DNA of 41,139 bases from Candidatus Cloacimonetes bacterium HGW-Cloacimonetes-1 (GTDB lineage Bacteria > Cloacimonadota > Cloacimonadia > Cloacimonadales > Cloacimonadaceae): positions 1-41,139 of the forward strand of contig PHBQ01000020.1 in assembly GCA_002841975.1 (NCBI GenBank), in the 5' to 3' direction. The position numbers and the translations under genes are program-made. The notes beneath the pieces are model-generated. The model was not told the DNA's origin and made no database searches. It saw only the letters and a list, made by a program, of their open reading frames with translations. Each line of letters begins with the position of its first letter. The stretch's first letter is position 1. This document shows, one piece after another, positions 27,028 through 34,555 of this stretch.

Positions 27028-28908
27028 CTAAAACCCAATGCTCTTTCTTGGACTATTGCTTGCCCATGGCAGCTCCAGAGCAGCATATCTGACGATATCA
27101 GCCATCGTAAGACGCTTATGCTCACCAGAACGAGTAATGGCTTCGCTACAAGCATTATTTACGACAAGAGCTATTTGTCCACCAGTGAAGCAGTAAGCCT
27201 GTGCCAGATATTCAATATCGATATCTGCAGCACCGGGGATATCTTTGCTCAGATGCAGTCCCCAGAGCATAATGCGACATTGAAGATCAGGTGGATTGAA
27301 CTTTAGTTTCAGGTTAAACCTACGTAAATATGCATCATCGATGTTTCCATCCAGATTTGTGGTGAGTATCATTATTCCTGGAAAGCTTTCCATTGCTTCC
27401 AAGATGATATTCTGGATTGAGTTGTCTGTTCTGGATGCATAGCTATTTCTTTCGCTTCTGTTATGAATAAGCTGATCAGCTTCATTGATGAGAAACACCG
27501 GTGGATTATCAATTTCGACAGACATTTTATGCATCAGAGCAAATGTGTTTTTTACCAGCTTCTCGGACTCGCTGTAATAACTATCACGTAGAGCAGAGCA
27601 ATCTACTCCAACTAATGGCTTCCCCAGGGCGATAGCTACTGCTCCGGCGGCAAAAGTCTTGCCAGTACCAGGTTCTCCATAAAACAAAGCAATCAGCCCA
27701 TTCTGACTGCCTGTGCCTACCTTCATACCCCAATTGCCCATGTCCTGATAATCCAGTTTTTGAAAACGTCGGGTCAATGAAACTAGGAGAGCCTTATCCT
27801 GTTTTGGGAGGATCAGATCATCGATTGATTGCTCTACCTTAACCACTTGCAAGGCATTGTTATAGGAAAGAAAGGAGTTCAGCAGAGGGCTTTTCACCGA
27901 TTTTATCTCTCCACAGAGTCGTAGCTTCAATTCCTCTGGAATCGACAATTCTCTCCGAGTGGCAAATGTGGTAATATCTTGTGCTTCCAGAATGTGTTGC
28001 ATAATGAGTTTGGCATCAGGCAGTAAATAATGTGAGTAGCTTTTTAGCTCAGAGCTATTTTTGCAGATGATCCCCAGTATATCATTATCTGACATAAAAT
28101 TGTCTTGGGTTACTTCGGTATAGAGAACCAGTAACAGGATACATATTTCAATCTTATCAAGCATGTGGTCTTTAATGAGTTTGATGATGACCAGAGTGTC
28201 TCCTGACAGACTGAGTTTAGCCAGCAATGGTTCAAGGCATAAGAAGAAAACATCCGGTTGGATGCTCTTGGCTCTTCTCCGATGTCTTCCCTCAATTTCA
28301 CCAAAGCAACTGAAGATGGTATTCATGCATTGATTCAAATCACTTATGAAATCAGAATCAGACAGCCAGTCCTCTGCGATTAGTCTACCAATTTCATTGG
28401 GAATACTCCTGCCAAGTATTTTCATTATCATAACATTGCTCAGCATAAACTCGCCTGCAAGCAGGATGATCGGATTGATATGGTAGTCACTCTTGATTGT
28501 TTCATCGAATGATATAATCTTGCGGTCGAGAAGACTCTCGATGTATGCCAGGCAGGTATTGGTATCATAGACATTCATCTTCAGCTCACCACATAAGGCA
28601 TTCCAAGTCATACTTATACCCATACACTCTATGTGCTTTTTCCATAGAATGGCAATGCACAACACATCCATTTTGGTAAGCTGATATTCAACAAATTCGG
28701 GATGCGAAATCAAAGAGGCAATCTCTTTGCTTAGTTTTCGCAGTGCTCCGGGTGTGGGACTTGTTTGGCTTGGTAATATGGCTTTTCTTCTCTTGTTGCC
28801 CATCTCGTGGCTTACTTCAAGAATTGACTCAGGATCATTCATCATCATCACTTTATGCAGAACGTTAACCGGGCACATCAGTTCATCTTGGATCATCATA
28901 TACCTCAT
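27028..28908 (-). CDS. AAA+ ATPase with long N-terminal helical region
   Basis: The first about 380 residues of this 626-residue protein are helical and of no known family to me. A classical AAA+ module follows: Walker A YGEPGTGKTFAAG (about 408-420), Walker B PVFLINEADQL (about 468-478, with Asn where Asp is usual before Glu), sensor 1 ILTTNLD and Arg finger-like YLRRFNLKL. The architecture resembles AAA proteins of the FtsH/Cdc48-type C-lobe used in prokaryotic two-gene conflict systems. It lies 12 nt after the 225-residue gene and 9 nt before the PHP-DnaE-like gene, so the three are surely co-expressed. It may load or remodel the PHP-DnaE protein. That is inference. Confidence 0.85.
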   Translation of the reverse strand: MRYMMIQDELMCPVNVLHKVMMMNDPESILEVSHEMGNKRRKAILPSQTSPTPGALRKLSKEIASLISHPEFVEYQLTKMDVLCIAILWKKHIECMGISMTWNALCGELKMNVYDTNTCLAYIESLLDRKIISFDETIKSDYHINPIILLAGEFMLSNVMIMKILGRSIPNEIGRLIAEDWLSDSDFISDLNQCMNTIFSCFGEIEGRHRRRAKSIQPDVFFLCLEPLLAKLSLSGDTLVIIKLIKDHMLDKIEICILLLVLYTEVTQDNFMSDNDILGIICKNSSELKSYSHYLLPDAKLIMQHILEAQDITTFATRRELSIPEELKLRLCGEIKSVKSPLLNSFLSYNNALQVVKVEQSIDDLILPKQDKALLVSLTRRFQKLDYQDMGNWGMKVGTGSQNGLIALFYGEPGTGKTFAAGAVAIALGKPLVGVDCSALRDSYYSESEKLVKNTFALMHKMSVEIDNPPVFLINEADQLIHNRSERNSYASRTDNSIQNIILEAMESFPGIMILTTNLDGNIDDAYLRRFNLKLKFNPPDLQCRIMLWGLHLSKDIPGAADIDIEYLAQAYCFTGGQIALVVNNACSEAITRSGEHKRLTMADIVRYAALELPWASNSPRKSIGF

Positions 28909-28920
28909 AATTGCTATTAA

Positions 28921-29598
28921 TTAGAGTTCGTACACAGATGTTAATTTATCCAAAGCATAAAGCTTCTGATACTGTGTTTGACCAGTTCTAATCCTCATCA
29001 TGATATGCTTGAACATCTCTTTTTCAGCAGGATCAGAGATATCATTAACAAAATCATCTAAATCTCTATTCGTCAGTTTACGGTATCTGGAGGCTGTAGT
29101 AAAATACTTCAAAGCCTTTTGAGTGTCAGGATTGAGGTGACTGCTGATTTTAACTCGCTTTTGTTCTACGATATAGCCATGCAACTCCATGATGATTTTA
29201 ATCATATATCCGATGATTTGTTTAAACTGGATGAATCCTTCTATATCTTTAGGTCTGGCTGGATAAAAAGCCACCAATCTATAAGACATAGCTTCAGCCG
29301 CCGGTTTTTCCATCTCAGTCGCAGTTATCATGCGGATAATGTTTTCTCTGGAGCTTAGGAAAGACCATAGTCTTTGAGAATCATACTCATTGCTATCCAG
29401 CAGATTTCGCAGTCTGGGGCTCAACAGATGTAATGAAATGGGAAATTGATCGTCAAACACGAACGGTATTCGAATTCCTCCATACAGCTTGTCATTAAGT
29501 TCCTTCAAAATAGCCATTTCCTTCGAAGTTTGCTCATTGTCCATACTTGCAAACAGCTTGGTGGCTCGATAAATTATACTAAGTGCATCGAGTATCAT
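28921..29598 (-). CDS. uncharacterised helical protein, first gene of the cargo operon
   Basis: This 225-residue, mainly helical protein has no membrane segment, metal motif or ATPase motif, and I do not recognise it. Residues 130-185 are basic (KRVKISSHL, YRKLTNRDLDDF). GGAGG lies at the right distance before ATG 29598. It is the first gene of the 16-gene leftward unit and is followed after 12 nt by the AAA ATPase. It is probably a partner or regulator of the AAA/PHP-DnaE pair. Confidence 0.75.
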   Translation of the reverse strand: MILDALSIIYRATKLFASMDNEQTSKEMAILKELNDKLYGGIRIPFVFDDQFPISLHLLSPRLRNLLDSNEYDSQRLWSFLSSRENIIRMITATEMEKPAAEAMSYRLVAFYPARPKDIEGFIQFKQIIGYMIKIIMELHGYIVEQKRVKISSHLNPDTQKALKYFTTASRYRKLTNRDLDDFVNDISDPAEKEMFKHIMMRIRTGQTQYQKLYALDKLTSVYEL

Positions 29599-29642
29599 TA
29601 GCTTAACCTCCTTTATGTTATTAATCTCACGCTATACGTGCC

Positions 29643-29670
29643 AAATTAGGGCAGTATGCGTATTAGTCAA
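29643..29670 (-). promoter_or_regulatory. weak candidate promoter of the cargo operon
   Basis: On the minus strand TTGACT (29670-29665), a 16-bp spacer and TAATTT (29648-29643) would start transcription about 45 bp before the first cargo gene. The -10 box is poor. I see no better match nearby. Confidence 0.28.
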
Positions 29671-29980
29671 GGACTTTCACTCGGACTTAATAAATATCTC
29701 ATGCTTATATATACGTTTTTCAGATTTGAAACTAATCTACCCCGGTGTTCATAAGATGAACTGAGCATTTAATCCTCAGACTGTAATCTGCAATTTACCC
29801 GAAATATAGATGTAACTCAAACAATCTCTCTCATCAAGTTCGATTCGCACATGCATCGAATAATAGATGTCAGCTTACTGCCTTAATCGAAAGCTGTTAA
29901 CGTTTCACAGAATGGATTGGATAACATCCGTCTCAATCAACGAGCAGTTTTCATTGTCACATTATCATCATCTAGGTGTG
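29671..29980. other. AT-rich non-coding region before the repeat array
   Basis: I find no gene, tRNA or strong hairpin in this stretch. It separates the cargo operon start from the repeats. A lone TGTCACA (29955-29961) at its right side could be an outlying degenerate site of the array. Confidence 0.45.
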
Positions 29981-30156
29981 TTTGACAAATCGGTGTCACA
30001 ACCTGCCATTCTGCTGTCATGATTTGACAAAATGCTGTCACTTCTGAATGGCATGGGATTCCGATGATTTGACAAATGAGTGTCACAAACTGAGGGCTTT
30101 TCTGTGGTTTTGTCAAACGTGTGTCACGATTTGACATTTCAGGTGTCACTTTATAC

Positions 30157-30165
30157 TTATCCACA
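30157..30165 (+). promoter_or_regulatory. perfect DnaA-box sequence inside the repeat array
   Basis: TTATCCACA is an exact match to the DnaA-box consensus. A 9-mer can occur by chance in 41 kb with probability of the order of one in three, so its meaning is uncertain. Its place within an iteron-like array is the reason for listing it. Confidence 0.35.
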
Positions 30166-30212
30166 CTTAGTTTACAGGTGATCTGCACTTTTTTCTTGAC
30201 AGATGTCAACAC

Positions 30213-30235
30213 ATTTGACAGTTGATGTGTAAACA
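30213..30235 (-). mobile_element. candidate right tip of the Mu-like transposon
   Basis: Read leftward from 30235 the sequence begins TGTTTACACATCAACTGTCA. This is a degenerate copy of the array site placed at the very edge, with the TGT start usual for Mu/Tn7-type ends. Just outside it lie ATAGC (30236-30240), a possible 5-bp target duplication, and then the start of the core sigma-54 regulator gene. The matching left end would be left of base 1 and cannot be checked. Confidence 0.5.
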
Positions 30236-30256
30236 ATAGCCTTAAGTGAGGTGTTT

Positions 30257-33200
30257 ATGCCGGAATTGTTGCATCAAACAATGCATAGTTTTATTACAGA
30301 AAGGTTTGCCCTGTCCAAAGTACTGGACATTTTAAGAGATACAAATAGCAGCCATTTGGTAGAAATCACGGGGAAATCCGGATCCGGTAAATCCTACTTG
30401 ATAAAACCCATCATCCGGGAGCTGGAAAACACCTATGAATCTATCAATTACTTTACACCTCATCCCATGTTTTTCAATCACTTCACGGAGCTGTTATCGC
30501 TGATCACGGGGATAGCTGCCGGCGAACTGGAAGCTTTGTACGACCAGCATCACCTCAAGTATCGCACCGGCCGCAAATATGACTTTTTCTACTACATCTC
30601 GGAGTATTTGAGCCGGAAAAACTGCTTGAAACCACAGCTGTTGATCATTGATGATTGTGATGTCCTGGACGAGTTCACACGGGACTTTCTGCAATATCTG
30701 ATCCAGTATGCGGAAGATATTGGCTTACAAGTTCTGGTCTTTTCACAAGAGCGTTTGTTTCCATTCTCTATTATCGAATTTATCCCGATCCTGACTCCAG
30801 ACGATCTGCGCATGCTGCTGAGTAAGACCTTCCCCAAGGCCGAAATCGGCTATATTACCGAGGGTGAGATTTTGCACAAGATCACCGATGGCAATCTGAT
30901 GATCATCGAGAAGATATTGAGTGAATTGCTCTTGGATAAAAAGAGTCAGCGCTTTGATCTCTCGCCATTTTTGGATAAAACATTTGATGCCATCGAGATT
31001 TATCATCAGGCCCTGGCATCATTATCTCTTTCTCAGAAAGATCTGATTATCGCCTTTTATATCCTGGACGGCATGATTACCGACGAGCTTCTGAAGAAAG
31101 TGTGGAGTGCCAAAGAACTGAAAGCAGACCTCAAAAAGCTGGTGCAATTAGGTTTGATTTTGGATATAGACGATAAGTACATCATCCAAAAGAAAAGTGC
31201 ATTTGGCGATTGGCTGACCAGTCTTCCGGAGATGCTGAATCCCGAGCTCCTGGAAAAGATCACAGCCCTCTTGGTGCAAAACCATCTGGCACCTCAGGTA
31301 CAAGTGCGCCTTGCTATGAATACAGGAACATTCAATCCTATCATATTTGATATAGTGTGTAGCCTCTTGGACAAAATGAATGACAGTAAAAGTTTGCTCC
31401 AGATCAATGAATATATCCTGATTCATACGCATGATCCTCAGACAACCTTGAAGATCACCCAGAAAATAGGGATGGTTCAATCTGATATGAATCAGAAGGA
31501 CCTGGCGGTGGACTGTTTTCGCCAGTGTCTTCATATTTGCAGTGAACACAAGCTGCCTGCAGAGGAGATCGTCTATCATCTTGCAAACAATCTGTATGCG
31601 GTGAATTCCTCGAACTTTGCCCTGGAAATAATCAAGAAATACTCACCGGATACCATTGACTTCTTTTGGAAAAGCAAGATATTGCTCTTGAAAGCCGATA
31701 TCCAGGCGGAATCTGAAGCCTTTGAAGAAGCCCTTACGGTTTTGGAAGAGGTGATCAGCAGCCTGGGGCAGATCGAAGAACGGCAAAAGCGTTATGTAAT
31801 CCAAGCAGAAGCCAAGAAAACCAAAGGCAAGATCCATTATTACGTCAATGAATGGGATCAATCCGAAGCCGCCTTCAAGGATGCGGAGTCAATGTACAAT
31901 CTGGCAGGTGATCATAACGGCTTGGCCGCAATATACAATAATCTCGGCGTGCTTTACATGTTTCAAGGGGATTGGGATAAAAGTGAACAGTTTTTCTTGA
32001 AAAGCTTAGCGCTGGAAAAAGAATACTATAATCTGAATGGAATCTCGGTATGTTATAACAACTTGGGTGGACTCATGGACGATAAGGGTGATCAAACTCG
32101 CTCTCTCTATTACCTGGAAGAAGCACTGAAGATTCAAAAACTCCTGAGTGAGCCTTATAACATCACCAATATATACAATAATATCGGCGTAACATGGATG
32201 GATCACAGCAATTATGACCGGGCGGAAGAGGCTTTGCTAAAATCCTTGGAAACTGCAGTCAATTTCAGCTTTTACCGCAATATTGTGGCATCGCTGAACA
32301 ATCTGGGTGCCCTCTATTTCAAAAAAGGCAACTGGGCAAAATCCATCGAGTATTACGAGCAAGGCATCAGTAAATCCCAAGAAAGCAAGTTCAATGAGGG
32401 TTTATTGCGGTCTTTCAATAACTTGGGTGAAGTATATGAAAAGCAGGATGAACTCAATCTTGCTTATGACCTCTATTTCAAGGGATTAGAATTGCTCCCT
32501 ACCGTCAGCGACGATTATATCAAAGCCGAACTCTATGGAAACTTGGGTTCTGTACTGTCGCGGTTGCACAAATTTAAAGAGGCATACAGCTATTTGGTGG
32601 AGAGCTTTGACTTTTTCAAATCCCTCAATGCCCGCGATAAAATAGTGGAGGGCTGCCAGAAGCAGGCTTACTATTTTATATTGACCAGAAACTATGAAAG
32701 TGCGGACTACTACATCACTCAAGCACTTAAATTCGCCAAAGAACTGAACAATCATTTCGAGATAGGCAGGGCTCACTACTTGAGAGCTCTCCTCGAAAGA
32801 AAGAATCCTGAACAAGCAAAAGTGCATTTATCCGAAGCCATCAAGCTCTTTGTCGAGACCAGTAACAATTACGAGCTGTCTTTGGCAAATTACGTCCTCG
32901 CTGGCGTATTGTTTGAACTCAAGGAATGGGAACAAGCAATGCAGATCCTCAAGACCAATAAAAAGATCATCCAGCAGTATGGATCCATCAAACTATTGGA
33001 ACAAAACGACATCTTGAAGCAAAAGATATCCCGCGAATATGTGGTGCAGATGAAAGACGTGAAGTTTGAGGAGACCTTGCTAAATCAGTTTTATGAGATT
33101 GCTCAAAACCTGAATACTATTTCGGATCTGGATGTTCTGATCGAGCAGGCACTCAGCAGCTTGGTGGACATCTCCGAGGCAGATGGCGGTATCTTGTGCC

Positions 33201-34555
33201 TTCATGCCAATCCATCGATTCCGGAGTCTTGGGATTACAAGATCTATCAAAACTATTCGCATGATGACAAGAATTATGACACATTTATGAGCTTGGTGAT
33301 GCAGACCTATCAGGCAAATATTGTGGAGAATTATAAGCAACCGCATTTTGCATCCGATTACAACAATATCCTCTTGATCCCGCTTTCTATCCGTAAAAGT
33401 GTTCTGGGAGTAGTGTTGCTCTATAGTCAAAGTGGCACACATTACTTTTCAGAGCGAATAATCAATCTCTTGAGCGCCCTTTCCAGCCAGATCATCGTGA
33501 TCATCGAGAATATCCGTTCCCAGAATCTCGAGAAGACTCATGCGATCATCCGGGAACAGCTGAACGAAGGGAATACTTACGGCAATATCATAGGTAAAAG
33601 CCCGGAGATGATGAAGATATTTGGCGTTATCGATAAAGTGAAGGATACACCGACCTCGGTGCTGCTGGAAGGTCCCAGTGGGACTGGTAAAGAACTGATT
33701 GCCCGAGCTCTGCATTATAGTAGTAACCGTCGCAATAAAGCATTTGTCGCCCAATACTGTGGTGCTTTGCCGGAGACCTTGCTGGAAAGCGAGCTGTTTG
33801 GTCATGTCAAGGGTTCATTCACAGGGGCAGCTTACGACAAGAAAGGACTGTTTGAAATTGCTGATGGTGGGACATTCTTCCTCGATGAGATCGCCGATAT
33901 CAGCCAATCTACTCAAGCTAAATTGCTCCGGTTTTTACAGGAAGGAGAGATCAAACGGGTAGGAGCAACTAAGACAGAAAAGGTGAATGTTCGGGTTATC
34001 TGTGCCACCAATGTATCACTATTGGATAGAGTCAAATCTGGTGAATTTCGTTTGGACTTGTATTATCGCCTGAATGTGATCAAGATCGAAGTTCCGCCTT
34101 TAAAAAACCGTCCGGGGGATGTGCCGCTGCTGGCAATTCACTTCTTGGATAAGTACAACAAGAGAATCAACAAAAACGTTTCCGGGATATCCGATGAATC
34201 CATGAAGATCTTGGAAAACTATGATTGGCCCGGTAATGTTCGTCAGTTAGAAAATGAACTGGAGCGCGCTGTGACTTTGGTGGAAGACAATACCTTTATC
34301 AAACCTGCCGATTTCTCCGAAGAAGTGTTTAAGTTTATTGAGAACATTCAGACTATCAATCTGCTCCGTAAACGACCTACTTTGAAGGATGCGATAGAAG
34401 AATTGGAGCGCAAAATGATCCATGAAACGATGGTGCAATACGACTGGAACCAGACTCAGGGTGCTAAAGAACTGGGCTTGTCCCGTCAAGGTCTAATCAA
34501 AAAACTGAAGCGCTACAATCTGGACAAAGGTGACAGTAATATCAATGACGGATAG
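30257..34555 (+). CDS. sigma-54 activator fused to an N-terminal P-loop/TPR sensor and GAF domain
   Basis: I prefer ATG 30257 (GAGGTG ribosome site, short spacing) over GTG 30251. The product is about 1432 residues. An N-terminal STAND/AAA-like NTPase has GKSGSGKS near residue 41. Helical repeats including many TPRs (AIYNNLGVLYMFQGDWDKSE-type units) span about 390-930. A GAF-like domain lies at about 955-1095. A sigma-54 AAA+ domain has Walker A GPSGTGKE (about 1141) and GSFTGA (about 1186) in place of GAFTGA, and a Fis-type HTH ends the protein (QGAKELGLSRQGLIKKL). It would sense a ligand or protein through the STAND-TPR part and activate RpoN promoters. Targets are unknown. Its start lies only about 20 bp from the presumed transposon tip. 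Confidence 0.9.
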   Translation: MPELLHQTMHSFITERFALSKVLDILRDTNSSHLVEITGKSGSGKSYLIKPIIRELENTYESINYFTPHPMFFNHFTELLSLITGIAAGELEALYDQHHLKYRTGRKYDFFYYISEYLSRKNCLKPQLLIIDDCDVLDEFTRDFLQYLIQYAEDIGLQVLVFSQERLFPFSIIEFIPILTPDDLRMLLSKTFPKAEIGYITEGEILHKITDGNLMIIEKILSELLLDKKSQRFDLSPFLDKTFDAIEIYHQALASLSLSQKDLIIAFYILDGMITDELLKKVWSAKELKADLKKLVQLGLILDIDDKYIIQKKSAFGDWLTSLPEMLNPELLEKITALLVQNHLAPQVQVRLAMNTGTFNPIIFDIVCSLLDKMNDSKSLLQINEYILIHTHDPQTTLKITQKIGMVQSDMNQKDLAVDCFRQCLHICSEHKLPAEEIVYHLANNLYAVNSSNFALEIIKKYSPDTIDFFWKSKILLLKADIQAESEAFEEALTVLEEVISSLGQIEERQKRYVIQAEAKKTKGKIHYYVNEWDQSEAAFKDAESMYNLAGDHNGLAAIYNNLGVLYMFQGDWDKSEQFFLKSLALEKEYYNLNGISVCYNNLGGLMDDKGDQTRSLYYLEEALKIQKLLSEPYNITNIYNNIGVTWMDHSNYDRAEEALLKSLETAVNFSFYRNIVASLNNLGALYFKKGNWAKSIEYYEQGISKSQESKFNEGLLRSFNNLGEVYEKQDELNLAYDLYFKGLELLPTVSDDYIKAELYGNLGSVLSRLHKFKEAYSYLVESFDFFKSLNARDKIVEGCQKQAYYFILTRNYESADYYITQALKFAKELNNHFEIGRAHYLRALLERKNPEQAKVHLSEAIKLFVETSNNYELSLANYVLAGVLFELKEWEQAMQILKTNKKIIQQYGSIKLLEQNDILKQKISREYVVQMKDVKFEETLLNQFYEIAQNLNTISDLDVLIEQALSSLVDISEADGGILCLHANPSIPESWDYKIYQNYSHDDKNYDTFMSLVMQTYQANIVENYKQPHFASDYNNILLIPLSIRKSVLGVVLLYSQSGTHYFSERIINLLSALSSQIIVIIENIRSQNLEKTHAIIREQLNEGNTYGNIIGKSPEMMKIFGVIDKVKDTPTSVLLEGPSGTGKELIARALHYSSNRRNKAFVAQYCGALPETLLESELFGHVKGSFTGAAYDKKGLFEIADGGTFFLDEIADISQSTQAKLLRFLQEGEIKRVGATKTEKVNVRVICATNVSLLDRVKSGEFRLDLYYRLNVIKIEVPPLKNRPGDVPLLAIHFLDKYNKRINKNVSGISDESMKILENYDWPGNVRQLENELERAVTLVEDNTFIKPADFSEEVFKFIENIQTINLLRKRPTLKDAIEELERKMIHETMVQYDWNQTQGAKELGLSRQGLIKKLKRYNLDKGDSNINDG

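Larger units (their letters stand above)
29981..30235. repeat. array of about seven TTTGACAAATnnGTGTCAC sites
   Basis: The clearest copies are 29981-29999, 30023-30041, 30068-30086 and 30130-30149. Weaker copies are 30108-30127, the palindrome TTGACAGATGTCAA at 30196-30209 and about 30213-30235. The clear copies share orientation, 42-45 bp apart at first and closer toward the right. This graded, directional layout is how MuA/TnsB-type transposases mark transposon ends. An iteron or operator array is the main alternative. No gene is supported inside it. Confidence 0.85.

Noticed and set aside
29599-29980. tRNA gene or integrase attachment site at the island border
   Set aside because: No cloverleaf, CCA end or tyrosine/serine integrase gene can be seen; a DDE transposase explains mobility better.
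29981-30149. Regularly spaced repeats that look like a short CRISPR array
   Set aside because: The units are only 19-20 bp, degenerate and of uneven spacing, with no cas gene nearby. They fit protein-binding sites better.
29937-30236. 99-codon minus-strand reading frame inside the repeat array
   Set aside because: It is composed of the repeats themselves, has no family resemblance and no clear ribosome site; the repeats explain the open frame.
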